Assembly (NCBI GenBank): GCA_007449985.2
Contig: VIIQ02000054.1
Coordinates: forward strand, 62,001 to 126,000
Origin: Desmodesmus armatus
Taxonomy: Eukaryota > Chlorophyta > Chlorophyceae > Sphaeropleales > Scenedesmaceae
DNA length: 64,000 nucleotides
Reading direction: 5' to 3'
Made by a program: the position numbers and the translations under genes. Positions 1-15,321 of the stretch are shown in pieces (the first letter of the stretch is position 1; each line of letters opens with the position of its first letter). The notes beneath the pieces are model-generated. The model worked only from the letters and a program-made list of their open reading frames with translations, was not told where the DNA came from and made no database searches.

Positions 1-106
1 GCTTGCCTCCACACATGGCTGCCCGATCTTTCCAGGGGTCGATACAGTAGCATCTGATGCCATGCGTTCCTGATACTCAAGAGCTGGATCATCGTTGACA
101 TTGCAG

Positions 107-2398
107 GCAGCCCCCATAGCTGATTTCATCGCCTTCAACAAGGTGAAGCGCAAGCTGGGCGGCAAGGTGCGCCTCATCCTCAGCGGTGCAGCGCCCCTGT
201 CCAAGCCGGTGCAGGAGATGCTGTCCTGCTCCATGTGCGCACCAGTCCTGCAGGGCTATGGCCTGACAGAGACGTGTGCAGCCAGCACCATCGCTGAGCC
301 CTACAAGTGGGACACCATCGGCACTGTGGGCGGACCCATGCCTGGTGAGCATGCAGCCCGGGGGTCAAGAAGTGTATTCATTGTCATCCAAGGGCTGCTG
401 CATGTGCCTGCATCCTCCTGTTCATGCTCCTCATGCCTTAGTCATGCTGAAAACCATCAAGCATGGCATGCTCGAGTGCATGAAGGCTTGGGTGCTGCTT
501 CAGCCACCATCCATGTGTTGCCAAGGTGGATATGGCGTGATGCATGTGATGGGGCTTCTGAAATTTTGGCATCAATGCCTGCAGGTGTGGAGATGCGGCT
601 GGAGGCAGTGCCAGACATGGGCTACTTCCCGTCCAGCGAGCCGCCAGCGGGCGAGGTCTGCCTACGTGGGCCAGGTCTGTTCCCAGGGTACTACAAGCAG
701 CCTGAGCTGACCAAGGAGTGTATGGGTGAGTTTCTTGAATCCTTTGTTGGACACTCTGCAGCGTGGTCTAGTTGGCAGTGCCGCCAGCTGATGCACGCCA
801 CTGGCTCCTGAACTGCTAGGTTGCTACTGGCCAGGTTGCGTGCATGTATGCCTTGTCAAGCCCGTGCGACCGCCATTCAGCTTGCAGTACAGCGTGCCGT
901 GCTGTATGTGGCATGTGCTTCTGCTCACACACTGTTATGCCGTCCACATCACAGATGAGGACGGGTTCTTCCATACTGGTGACATCGCGCAGCTGGTGGG
1001 TCGTGGCACACTGCACATCATCGACCGCAAGAAGAACATTTTCAAGCTGGCACAAGGTAGGGGCACACCTGGGCACACAGAGCAGCCATGACAGCCTTGC
1101 TGAATAGTTGCAAGCCTGTTGACACATCTGTTCTGGCAGCCTGCCTAGCCGGCTGTCGTGCAGACTGTGCGTGTGGCATGTTGCACACCGTGTCCCCTCT
1201 GCCACTGGGCTGCCGCAAGAAGTTTCAGGTGGTGTAAGGGGTTTTGTAATTAACAAGCCAATTATGCATTGATGCTGCTCGCTGCGGCCTCCCAACATGC
1301 TGATGTCGCTGTGCTTGCAGGAGAGTATGTAGCTGTGGAGAAGATTGAGAGCGTGCTGAAGGGCTGTGGCCTGTTGGAGCAGATATGGGTGTATGGCAAC
1401 AGCTTTGAGAGCTGCCTCGTGGCAGTGGTGGTGCCGCAGGAGAAGGCCCTGAAGGCATGGGCTTGCAAGACGGGCCTGCAGGGCACATTCGAGGTAAGGT
1501 CCTGTGCTGAGGGCACACACTCTTTCATGTGGCTATGACGTGGGCGATTGAGTGCCAAGCTGCTGCCGTGATGCGGTGAAGATTACACAAGCTGCACAGG
1601 CAACGCGATCAGCGCTGTCTTGCTTGTTTGGAAGAGCTGTCACCAACGACCCCAGGTGTGTGGCGCAGCCAGCTGTGCAGCGACTGCGCATCATAACAGC
1701 TGTGCAAACATCGTCCATCACAAAAGCTGCATGCCGTTCTTGTGTGCAGGAGCTGTGCCAGCACCCCCAGGTCAAGGCCCACATTCTGGACCAGCTCACG
1801 GCAGTCGGCAAGGCTGGAAAGCTGAAGGGCTTCGAGCTGGTGAAGGCCATCTACACAGGTCAGCACGGCTGCCTTGCAGCGTTGCCTCAACTGCATGCAG
1901 TGCGCCCCGGCCAAGACTATTGGGTGCCTGCATCTGGGCCGGATCCCACTGGCCATCGGCATGCATGGCGAGCCTGCCTTGTCAGCAAAAGCACTGACAT
2001 CGGTACTTCACCTGCATGTTGACATGCTCGCTGATCATATCGACAAGCCTCATGCTTCAGCACTGCGGTGTGCTGCCTGTGTCTCTGCAGACTCTGAGCA
2101 GTTCACCGTGGAGAACGACCTGATCACCCCCACCTTCAAGCTCAAGCGCCCACAGCTGCAGCGCCTCTACCAGGTGGAGATTGACAGCATGTACCGCACC
2201 CTGCGCGGCAACAGCTGTGTCTCCAGCTACGCCCCCTCACGCGCAGTGTCCCGCACGACATCAAACGCAGTGTCCCGCACGACATCAAACGCAGTGTCCC
2301 GCACGACATCAAACGCAGTGTCCCGCACGACATCGCGCAGGATCAGCAAGGTCACCACTGAGGTCGAGGTGCCCCATGTGGTCGCCAGGGCCCAGTGA
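107..2398 (+). CDS. LACS: Long-chain acyl-CoA synthetase, 3' part (5' end outside window)
   Basis: Activates long-chain fatty acids to acyl-CoA with ATP and CoA through an acyl-adenylate, feeding lipid synthesis or beta-oxidation. Exons read: 107-344 (the acceptor could also be at 111), 585-725, 955-1056, 1321-1493, 1750-1858 and 2091-2398; phases agree across all junctions. Adenylate-forming (ANL) signatures occur in order: [37 protein letters not shown], then [11 protein letters not shown] and [20 protein letters not shown], the last two built across exon joins. These are typical of eukaryotic LACS rather than bacterial FadD or 4-coumarate ligases. About 37 residues after the conserved C-terminal [20 protein letters not shown] segment, the protein continues into a Ser/Arg/Thr-rich tail with four copies of an 8-residue repeat. 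The final residues are ARAQ, so there is no PTS1 peroxisomal signal. Upstream exons lie before base 1; bases 1-106 look like intron. Family assignment is firm; the isoform and location are not known. Confidence 0.9.
2243..2338 (+). repeat. 24-bp coding minisatellite, four copies, in LACS C-terminus
   Basis: A 24-base unit starts at 2243, 2267, 2291 and 2315 with almost no divergence. It encodes [12 protein letters not shown] octapeptides at the end of the synthetase. The unit is a multiple of three, so copy number can change without a frameshift. The near-identity of the copies suggests recent expansion. Confidence 0.9.
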
Positions 2399-4859
2399 AT
2401 GGGGCAGTGAGGCAGCTGCTCATGCATTCATGCATGCATGAAAAGGTGCAGCATGCCTTTTTGTGCTGCAGCACATGTGATCGGGCTCGCATGCGTGTGC
2501 TGTGCAAACTGTCACGCATACGGTATGCTAATAGCGGTACGTACCGCGGTGTGAAGAATCTCGTCATGCTATCAACATCATGATGGCCACAGTTTTGCAG
2601 ATCCAGCTAGGGTCTGCAGCGACGGCTGTCTCCCGGCAGGTCAGTGCTGTGTGCGATCAGAGCCACCACATTAGTCAGGGTGGGGGAGCTTGCTGCCTTT
2701 TTGTGGATGAAGAGCTTTTATCCTCCTGCGCGTGCAGTGCGCTTGTCAGCACCCAGTCAACACATGCTGGAGTCGCTGCAAAGCAAGTCAAAGGGTGCAG
2801 ATGCAGATGTACTTTGCTGCAAGTAAACTGGTTTTGGTGTATCTGTGGGGTGTGTACGCTATCTCCTTTTGTTTGGCTGTGAAGTTAACAAGGCGCTGTC
2901 GAAGGGTGCAGATGCAGATGTACTTTGCTGCAAGTAAACTTGTTTTGGTGTATCTGTGGGGTGTGTACGCTATCTCCTTTCGTTTGGCTGTGAAGTTAAC
3001 AAAGGCTGGCCATGTTGCTATCGCATGGTTCTGCCAGCTTGGTGTTGGGGATTTCAGACCGCCTAAAACCCCCGGGATCTGCTGGGCAAGTGTTGTTTCA
3101 TTGCTGGCGCGCAGGGCGCATCAGGTACGCACACATGCAGCCTTGTGTTGTTGGTGCTGGGCAGGCAAGCGCAAATGCGCATTTTCTGCGCGGCAAGTGG
3201 TGTGCCCGTAACGTATGGAGGCATGCTGTGTTGTTCGGTGTGGGCCCGGGCGGGCAACACTGCGGAGTGTTTTTGGTTGGTGGATCCTTGTATGCATAAG
3301 GCCAGGCAGTCCGTGCAGATCGCATAGCCAGATCGCATAGCGCAGGCCTGCAAGTGCTGCCGGAGCATGTCGTTGGTGGGCGCTGAGGCTGGTCCTGCCC
3401 TCGAGGCTGTTTGTCACAAGCAGAAAGTGTCTGCTTTGGCGCGTTGTTTTGGCACTTGCTGCAGTTGTCTGTCGCAGCCAATTGCCGTTGTGCTTGATAA
3501 TGGATTGCTTGTACTCAGCACTCCTTGCCATGGGCTGCAGAGCTACTCTCACAGGGTGCGAGAGTGATGTCAAGTGCAGGCCCGATCCTGCCGAGTGCTC
3601 AGGCACATCTGCACAAGCGGCGCAGCAGTTCTGTCTCCCAAAGGGAGTGCAGCAGCAGGAGGCATGGCAGATTGTCATGCCTCAATAAGCTGTATGTTTG
3701 CACAGCACTGCAGTGGGGTCATGCGGACCATGCCACAACTGTCGGCATTCATGGCCCATTCATGCCCAACTGCCGGGCAGGTCAGCCAGCAGTGCTTTTG
3801 AAACCTGCTGAACCCAGTTTGCAGGCATCAGTCTGCACAGTTGCAGCCATCTTGCCTCGTGCAGATGCGCAACTGCCACGTTTGGAGGCTTGAACAGGTT
3901 GGGCTTGGGGAGGCAGAGGTAGCCTATTCACCACAAGCAAGGTGTGTGTTGATGTGTTGTTGGGGTACGGTATCATACTGGACACATGTGTTGTCCTGGT
4001 GAGCCTCTTGCTGCTTGCCAGCATCAAGTGTGCCCCTGTTCCTGGCGGTGTGAGCTGTGTGGGTTGGCGCTCTGGAGTTGTCCCGTAGCCACCCAGCTGA
4101 CCTCGAGATCAGCCACAGGTCTTGCACCTTGCGAGGTGGTTGCAGGCAATGTCGGTTTTCTGAGATTGCAGTGATGTTTGCATTTCATGGCTGTGGATGA
4201 TGCCGGCATGGCGCCATGCGGCATTTGGTAACACGGATGAACAAAGCACATGCAGGAGGGCTTCAGTGTGCCCCAGGGTTCTTTGTCATCCAAGCTAGCA
4301 TGCCAATGCCACAGGAAGCTTGAGCCCACCAGGTTCAAGGGTTGGGGGGCCCCGAAGCTCGTCTAGCTTCAGCTGCACATGCATATGCATCACTAACTAC
4401 TTATTTTCGTTGGCAGACACGGCAGCTTCAGCCTCTGCGATCTTACTACAACAGCATGCTATCATGCGGTACACTCCGCTAGCCCCCTATAGTAGCTACT
4501 GGCCGCCAGCCTGGCAACGTGGAAATAGCAACGCTGCGCATAAGCACTTTGCCGATGTCTTTCAGGAAAATCACAACATGCGCATCACGCTGTTCACCTG
4601 TACATACGTGTGGCAAGTGACAGCCCTAGGGCTGTCCTAGGCCTGGTCCTAGGTTGGGTCAAGCAAAAAAAAGCTGACGTGGACTGCCACGACTAGAGTG
4701 ACAAGGTTTCATAGATCAACGTTTAACAATGCCTAGGGAACGTTTTGTGCAAATGCAGTGCGGAGTGGTGACATCCTGAAGAGCTGTTTCCTAGCCCAAG
4801 ATCTTCCAGTCCAATATCGGCTTTTCTGGGCTAACAGCGTCCCTCCAGTCTGCTTGACC
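2399..4859. other. Intergenic region between LACS and aminotransferase genes
   Basis: About 2.5 kb without a convincing gene; no conserved peptide appears in any frame. It holds the LACS 3' UTR, a 111-base tandem duplication (2791-3002) and the promoter side of the next gene. There are small perfect palindromes at about 2535-2548 (GCGGTACGTACCGC) and 4621-4634 (CAGCCCTAGGGCTG). I found no clear TGTAA signal close to the LACS stop. Confidence 0.6.
2791..3002. repeat. 111-bp tandem duplication
   Basis: The segment beginning AAGGGTGCAGATGCAG at 2791 recurs at 2902 and stays nearly identical to about 3002, differing at only a few bases. The period is 111 bases. It lies downstream of the LACS stop codon and no protein is conserved across it. 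Confidence 0.9.
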
Positions 4860-9109
<4,250 letters not shown>

Positions 9110-9134
<25 letters not shown>

Positions 9135-9375
9135 GGTTGACAGACAGCAGAGTGCAACTCTGCTCCTTTCATCTACATTTGTGCGGCGTGTGTGGGGCAC
9201 TGCAAATGGGGACTGCCTGTATGTGTGTGGACCACACCATGGAGCGACTGTGAGCCCAAAAGAAAAGAGAGGTAGTCAGGCGTGAGGGGAAGGGGGCATC
9301 TTTGCTCCGCTCACCTTCATTTCGCAAAACGTGCGGGGACTTCGTATGGGGACTGCCTATATGCGTATGGGCAGG
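9110..9375 (+). repeat. Partial duplication of the aminotransferase 3' end in its 3' flank
   Basis: The last codons and stop (GACCACGCCATGGAGCGACT at 9111) recur 119 bases downstream at 9230 with one change, again followed by TGA. The adjoining stretch around 9161-9230 then recurs, more diverged, around 9303-9373 (GGGGACTGCCTATATGCGTA against GGGGACTGCCTGTATGTGTG). This looks like successive local duplications around the gene end. The copies carry too little of the exon to be functional. Confidence 0.8.
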
Positions 9376-12300
9376 TGCAGTGGCTGCCAGGCGTGCCCAG
9401 GTTGCTGGGTGTTGTCAGGGTCGGCAGTCCGACTGCGGGCGGCTGAAAGGTCTGGGTGGGTACTACGCACTGAGTGCTGGCATAGTGCAGATGCATGTTC
9501 GGTCCAGACAGCAGCAAGGTCTCAGCGGAGTATGCTAGTGGGGCTGACAGGTGTGGCTTGCATTGTGGCTGTCTGTTCACACGATTGTACAACAGTAAGG
9601 CAGCCTGCCCTGGAAGCCATGGGCAGGCGGCATCAACAATAGGCGCAGCAGGGCAAGGGTGTGTACCAACAAGCTCAAGGGGTCCATTCAGTGTGTGGGT
9701 GTATGGTGGACAAAGTGTTAGCCAGCTGGTTCATGTGCGGGCATGCTGTGTTCAACAACACCATGTGCTGTGACACCTTCCATAGGAGGCTTTTGCATCC
9801 AGTGGGGCCTGTTGCAACCGGTAGGGCCTTTTGCACCCCTTCACCAGCCTTGTCACTTTCAGCTGCATCATGACACTGTCCTGCCCTGTGCCAATCAGTG
9901 CACAGGTGGTGCTACCGCTGATGCTGCACAAAGCATCTCATGTGACTGTTCAACAGACAAGGCCAGGTGCTGGCACATTCCCGGATGGCTGGTGTGCCAG
10001 CCAGCCAGTGTACTTGTTGTTGACAGCGAGGTGCTGCAACCTTGTTGCACCCCAGATACCGGGCAACGGCTGGAGCTTGTACCCTCACACATTGTAGTTT
10101 TATGGCCAGTTGTGGGATGATCACAGCAGTAGTGTTGAGGCTCTCTTGAGACCGCAGTGCCTGCAAGCTGTGTGGCACTTGGCTTGTCCTGGATGGACCT
10201 ACTCAGCTAGCCTCGGCGCTGATTGGCTGTTGGAGAGGGAACCACCAACACTGTACCGTTCTGTTGGAGGCACATGTGCTGCAACCTGGTGATGTGGCCC
10301 CTGAAGCGTAGCGGCCTAGAGTGCGTAGCTGCGGAGTTGAGGGGACGTGCCGACCAGCAAGACAGGTTGCATCCACAGCAGATCGTGTAGCCATGGGGTG
10401 TTCTGCCTCCTGCTGTAGCTGTACCACCTAGCCAAGGTTGGGTGCTGGCGTACTGAAGACCAAGCACGTAGGCGTACAGTAGGCATAGCGTAGCCCGTGG
10501 CATTGCTGTTGCACAAACGCTGTTGCATCTATCATCATTGGGATCGAATGTGCTCATCATTGGTGGGAACGAGTGTGCTTTCGCCCACCCAATGCTTGCA
10601 TGGGTGCTGACGGGGCAATGCAACCACTCTTGTCTTGTCCTGACACCCAGTCAGTGACTGGCTGCATGAATGTAATGAAGACACACATACCAGTTGTGGA
10701 CAATTGCAGGCGCTGCAGCACTGGTTAGCAAACACCCCTTGAACTACAGTGTTTGCACGCAGACTGCGCCATTCTACGTTCTGGCTGGGCAGTGCATGCC
10801 CCAACCAAAGCAACCTGTTGACATTCCTCCCTTCGTCCCTGCCACCAGAATGTCTTGATTGCTGTCTGACAGTTACCAAAAAAACAGACTGGTGAGGAGC
10901 ACACCACCAGGCCTGATGATGGCTTCAGATGCTGGCAGTGGATGCCACACCGAGAAAACTGCTACGAGTTGCATGTTTGTTGGGAAAGCATGAAACCAGG
11001 CTGTCTGTGCTGGAAACCATACTTGCCAGCATGTCCAGTGCCAAATGACAACGGTCACAGGGTACACACACGCGCGCTGCAGACACACGCAAGGCGCGAT
11101 TGGTGCCAAAACTGATCTGAAGGCTAGCACAAGGCAGCAAAATGCAGCAAAGCACAACAGCTTCAGCCCCTCTGCCCACCTAGCCGCACACTCATCAAGC
11201 GTGCCACTGCACCCCTGATTTGTGCTGGAATCAGTGATGCAGGTCAACCGCTCAATGCAGGAGCAAGCCACTGGAGCAAGCCACTCAAACTACTGCATCA
11301 ACTACTGCATAGATCCCTCAAAAAACCTCCTCGCATGGTCCAGCACGACACCACATGCATGCCTGAAGCAAACCCAGACATACACTCACTGGGTCGCTGC
11401 CGTTGCCAGGAATGTACGCTGCTGATGCAGGGGAGCGTGGACACTGTCTGTGGCACTGCTGATGCAGGGGGCACACCGGGGGACCTGCCCAACAGGCCCT
11501 CACACCTACTCCTAGCTCACACCAACATACAGTCAGCGCCGACATACAGTCAGCAGCACTACACACTCCTCTCCTGCTAAAACGCTAGGGCAAGGGCAAT
11601 TGTGGTGCAGGACAGCACACACCCTAGCACCACACTGCCAGCCTAGGCAGACAGACACCAACCAGACAGGGTCACTGCCTCAAGGTCACTCTGTCACATG
11701 CTGTGCCCACACTGCCCTACACACAAAACACGACCCATGCTGCAGAGGCTGTGGCTCGCCTCAGCAACTGTGTGTGCGCACGCACTGATAGTACACCGCC
11801 TGCATATATGTATCAACAAACAACTCCCCCCAACACACAGCTGCTTGCAGAGTTGCTGTGCACCTGCTTGCAGAATTGCCGCAGGAACTCCTGAGCGCTT
11901 GAATGAACAAGTAGTACACACAAGCAACAGGCGCTTGCACAATGCATGACAGCCAGCATACAGCGCACGTGCTGTGCGCAAGACATGCCCTACTGCCACA
12001 TGTGCAGCAGTGCAGGGGGGACTAGGTGCCCTACCTCCTGCATCATGCTGCACATGTCGGGTGAATCAGCACCACAACGCCACATCTCCCGTCGCACACA
12101 CCCTGCCTAGTACACAGCGCAGACACGACCGAATGCATCATAGATACAGCCTACAGGCAAGCAGCAGAACTGCCGCCTTGAGGCAAAACAAGCAAGCAGG
12201 CCCCTGCACAAACACCATCAGCTACGCCCACCAAGCTGACACGCGCTGGTGCCAACAGACTGCCAGCAGGTGGGCTGCACTGATATTCAAGCCTGTTGCG

Positions 12301-12857
12301 CAACTGCTGCACCAGTCTAACTGGCCACACATGGGAGTGCTGAACGTGCACGTGCTGCTAGCTGGCCGCCGCTGCTGTTGTGCACGTTTGCTGTGGTTTG
12401 TGCTGTTGGCAGTGCCTTGCCAAGCCCAGCAAGTCCAAGCCACCTGTGCGCTAAAAAGGTAGCAGCACACAGCACATCACAAAGGGGCACACTGCCACAC
12501 GTACAACTATCCAACCTGCTGACCTGGCCTATACATCAACAGCCAGCACACAGGAGGGCACCCTTGATGCGCACAGGCCATAAGCGCCAAAAATACCCCT
12601 GATGCTACAAAGGCATTGTGACGGGGTCCCATCCAGTCAAGACAATATCCATACCTACAGTCATCATTTGCAGTGCTTGCTTGCTTTTGCTGTCAAGCAG
12701 TGGGAGTAGTCCAGCTGCAGCTGCCGCTGCCTTTGCTGCTGGCGCACTGGCACTCCACCAGTCATACGAGGCCCGGGCACACCTGGCACACATCTGCCAC
12801 TTGCGCCCAAAACCTGTGTCATATAGCTACAGTGCTTCAGCAAAAGGCTACATATAG
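9135..12857. other. Intergenic region between convergent aminotransferase and F-box genes
   Basis: About 3.7 kb lies between the stop codons of a plus-strand and a minus-strand gene. Apart from the duplicated gene tail at its left edge I see no coding exon, RNA gene or transposon. It is rich in CA/TG and in short motifs around GTGTGC. A TGTAA on the plus strand at 10671 is a possible but distant polyadenylation signal. Confidence 0.55.
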
Positions 12858-15321
12858 CTACACTATGACGCCATCTTGGCTGCTAGCCGACTGGTCAGAG
12901 CTTGGGGTTCCCGGCTCCTCCCGCAGAACAGCAGCAGCAATATCCTCCTGTTCTTCATCTGCCTCTGCTGCTGCCTCTACTGCTGCTACCGGCGCCGCCA
13001 ACGCCAGCAACGCCTGCACTGGTCCGTCCTCTGCTGGCTGCAGCTCTAGTTGCTGCTGCGCTGCTGCCGGCGGCTGCTGCTGCTGCTGCGCCCCACCCTC
13101 TGGTGTGGCAGGGTCAGTGCTGCTGTCGCTGCTGCTGTGCCTGCGCGCCAGCTTGTCCCATGACTGACGATACTCAGGGCCCAGTGTGCGACTGCCAGGG
13201 GCTGGGTGCAGCACATCAAAGGCTCCATGCGCCCAGCTGCAGCACAGCACGGCAGACACACAAGCACAACGCCGTGTCAGCTTCCCACTGTCTTTGTGAA
13301 GGCCCCATACACCACATGTTGTGCATCCTGCTGTTGCTCTGCTGCTGTTGCTCTGCTGCTCTGCTGCTGTTGCTCTGCTGCTGCAATGCAATGATCTTCG
13401 TGCCACCTCGGTTTCCTTGCAGCACACTGTGCACACAGCAGGACTGCCGCACAGCTGCTCCACGCCAACCACGCCATCAGCAGCAGTACTGCTTACCTGG
13501 TGAGGGCCAGCTTGATGTCATGGTCCGGGGAGAAGTCCTGCTCAAAGCGCACTTCCCGCGGCCCCTTGTAGGGCTTGGGCACTGTGCGGGTGTTGTGCCA
13601 GTACAGCTCCTGACCATCAGGAGGGTTCTGCACCAAGATCTCCAACCGGCCCCTGCAGTCAGCAACACACATGGTGAGCCATCCGCTTCAAGTGCCACGT
13701 GGTTGTTGACCAGCTAGCACCACTGCTGTGTTGTCATGTCACTGTGTCAGAAGGGCTCCTGACGTGAGGGGGGCCTCTGATGTGAAGAGAGATGTGAGAG
13801 ACCACGGTGCATGTTCAGATGCCGCGGATCTTGAAACTGAGAGCTGTACGTGTTTGGAACTGAGAGTGCATGTGCATCTTGTCCAAGCCAAGTCCTGCAG
13901 TTCTATCCCCACCTGCGTGCCAGCAGCTCCACCACGCTGCCCTTCATGATTGCTGTCTTGAAGGGCAGCAGGCTGCCTACAGTGATGCTGGAGCAGAACC
14001 CTGTGGGCCGCTGCTCATCCAGCAGCGCGCTGTTGCCCTTGAGCCGCTCAAACTTGTTGCGCTCCTGCTGACACTTGTGCAGGGCCTTGTCGTCCTCCTG
14101 CATGCCAAGTCGGGAGTGCACGAGGCGGGAGTGCATGATGCTGCATGAGTGTCTTGACATAGCCTGGTGTCATGGGTTTGTTGGCAAGCTGCTTACCAAC
14201 CTGCTTTGAAGGCAGCCCTACCTGCATGTTGCATACTACTCATGCAGAGCTGTGTGTGACTCATCGTCATGTGGATGACTAAGGATGGGGGGTTGGAGTG
14301 CACAGATGGTCCCAACATGGCTTGGGGTTTCAACCCCACAAGCGACAGCGCAGGATGACTATGCTCATTGCCACTGCTGACTCACCTCGAGACACAGAGG
14401 CACCACACCAAACTCCACTGCTGTGTTGCCGCGCACCGCCAACCGCCACCGCAGCACAGGCTGGTCTGCTGTTGACACGTCAGAAACCAGCAGCTTGGGG
14501 CCCATGCCCTCGAGCTTGATGTGCAGGTAGGAGTCATCACTGACTGGTGGCTGGAAGCGGTAGTAGGGCAGGCCCCCTGGCTGAGGTGGCGCTGTGGGTG
14601 AAGCGGACCACACAAAGCCAGCAAAGCCAACACCGCTGTCCTCGATGTACAACCGGCACAGCCAGTTGCGCCGCCTGCAGGGTGGGTGGGAAAGACAGGC
14701 AGATACCATTTGCTGTGCATGCACTGATGTGGTTAGGGGAATTGCTGAAGAGGGTGGTGTATGTCCACAGTTGGGTGTCCGCTGTTGGGGTGTCCACAGT
14801 TGGGGTGTGCCTGCGTGCGTGCAACTTCCTTGCAGCCTGCTCATGCTGATGCATGCTTAGCCAAGCTGATGATTGACATCTCCAGATACCACCTCATGCA
14901 GGGAGTAGCCAGCCTCTACACACACAACAGATGGGGGCATGCATACAGGGCGGGCAAGCAGTGAGCCATCAGAGCCGGGCAGCTATGGCTGCATCACTGA
15001 TGGCTCCGCGAGTTGAAGCCAACAACAACCGAAACAACGTCTCCACAATACTGACCTCCAGCGGTCCCTCTGCTCGCCAGCGACTGCCTGCACTTCTGCT
15101 TTCGCTGCCTTCTCCGTCAGCCTCAGTCCGCTGCCCGCATCGAAAGCCCGAAACAGCGAGCAAGTCTGGCTGATGGCAGCGAGTGTCTCAGCGTCGCAGA
15201 AGCGCAGCACACATTCAAGGACTTCACTCGGCAAGATGGCGAGTGGGCACTCCCCACTCCCTGCTCCAGCAACTGCGACTGCCTTGCTGACTGCAAACCC
15301 GGAATCAGCATAATCATTCAT
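12858..15321 (-). CDS. F-box protein with C-terminal poly-Gln/Ala tail
   Basis: Probable substrate-recognition subunit of an SCF ubiquitin ligase. Exons from the 5' end on the minus strand: 15321-15056, 14674-14386, 14097-13913, 13652-13497 and 13236-12858 (1275 nt, 424 aa). The F-box is near the N-terminus, ILPSEVLECVLRFCDAETLA followed by ISQTCSLFR, matching the L-P-x-E-(V/I)-L ... L ... C..F pattern. After it comes a roughly 240-residue region with no motif I recognise, rich in beta-type segments (YLHIKLEGMGPKLLVSDV; LEILVQNPPDGQELYWHNTR). No LRR, WD40 or Kelch repeats are visible. The C-terminus is low-complexity Gln/Ala/Glu. An in-frame ATG at 15417 would add 32 residues with a hydrophobic run. 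I prefer 15321 because a plausible 3' splice site lies just before it. The substrate is unknown. Confidence 0.8.
13319..13389. repeat. CAG/CTG-rich trinucleotide tract in F-box gene intron
   Basis: Interrupted (CTG) triplets with CTCTG spacers (GCTGCTGTTGCTCTGCTGCT and variants) fill much of the intron between exons 4 and 5. Read on the gene strand they are CAG/CAA/GAG triplets. The adjacent exon 5 encodes Gln runs of similar composition. Confidence 0.7.

Noticed and set aside
4621..4654. Clustered CCTAGG palindromes (CAGCCCTAGGGCTG and neighbours) upstream of the aminotransferase gene.
   Set aside because: Short palindromes of this length are expected by chance in 64 kb and no second copy or factor site is known to me.
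9135..12857. Search for rRNA, tRNA, snoRNA or transposon remnants in the largest intergenic gap.
   Set aside because: No cloverleaf-like structure, transposase-like peptide or terminal repeats could be read; only the duplicated gene tail is clear.
12902..13717. A 271-codon plus-strand frame opposite the F-box gene, rich in Leu/Pro/Ala.
   Set aside because: It is the antisense shadow of the Gln/Ala-coding exon and CAG-rich intron. The minus-strand exons have consistent phases and splice sites.
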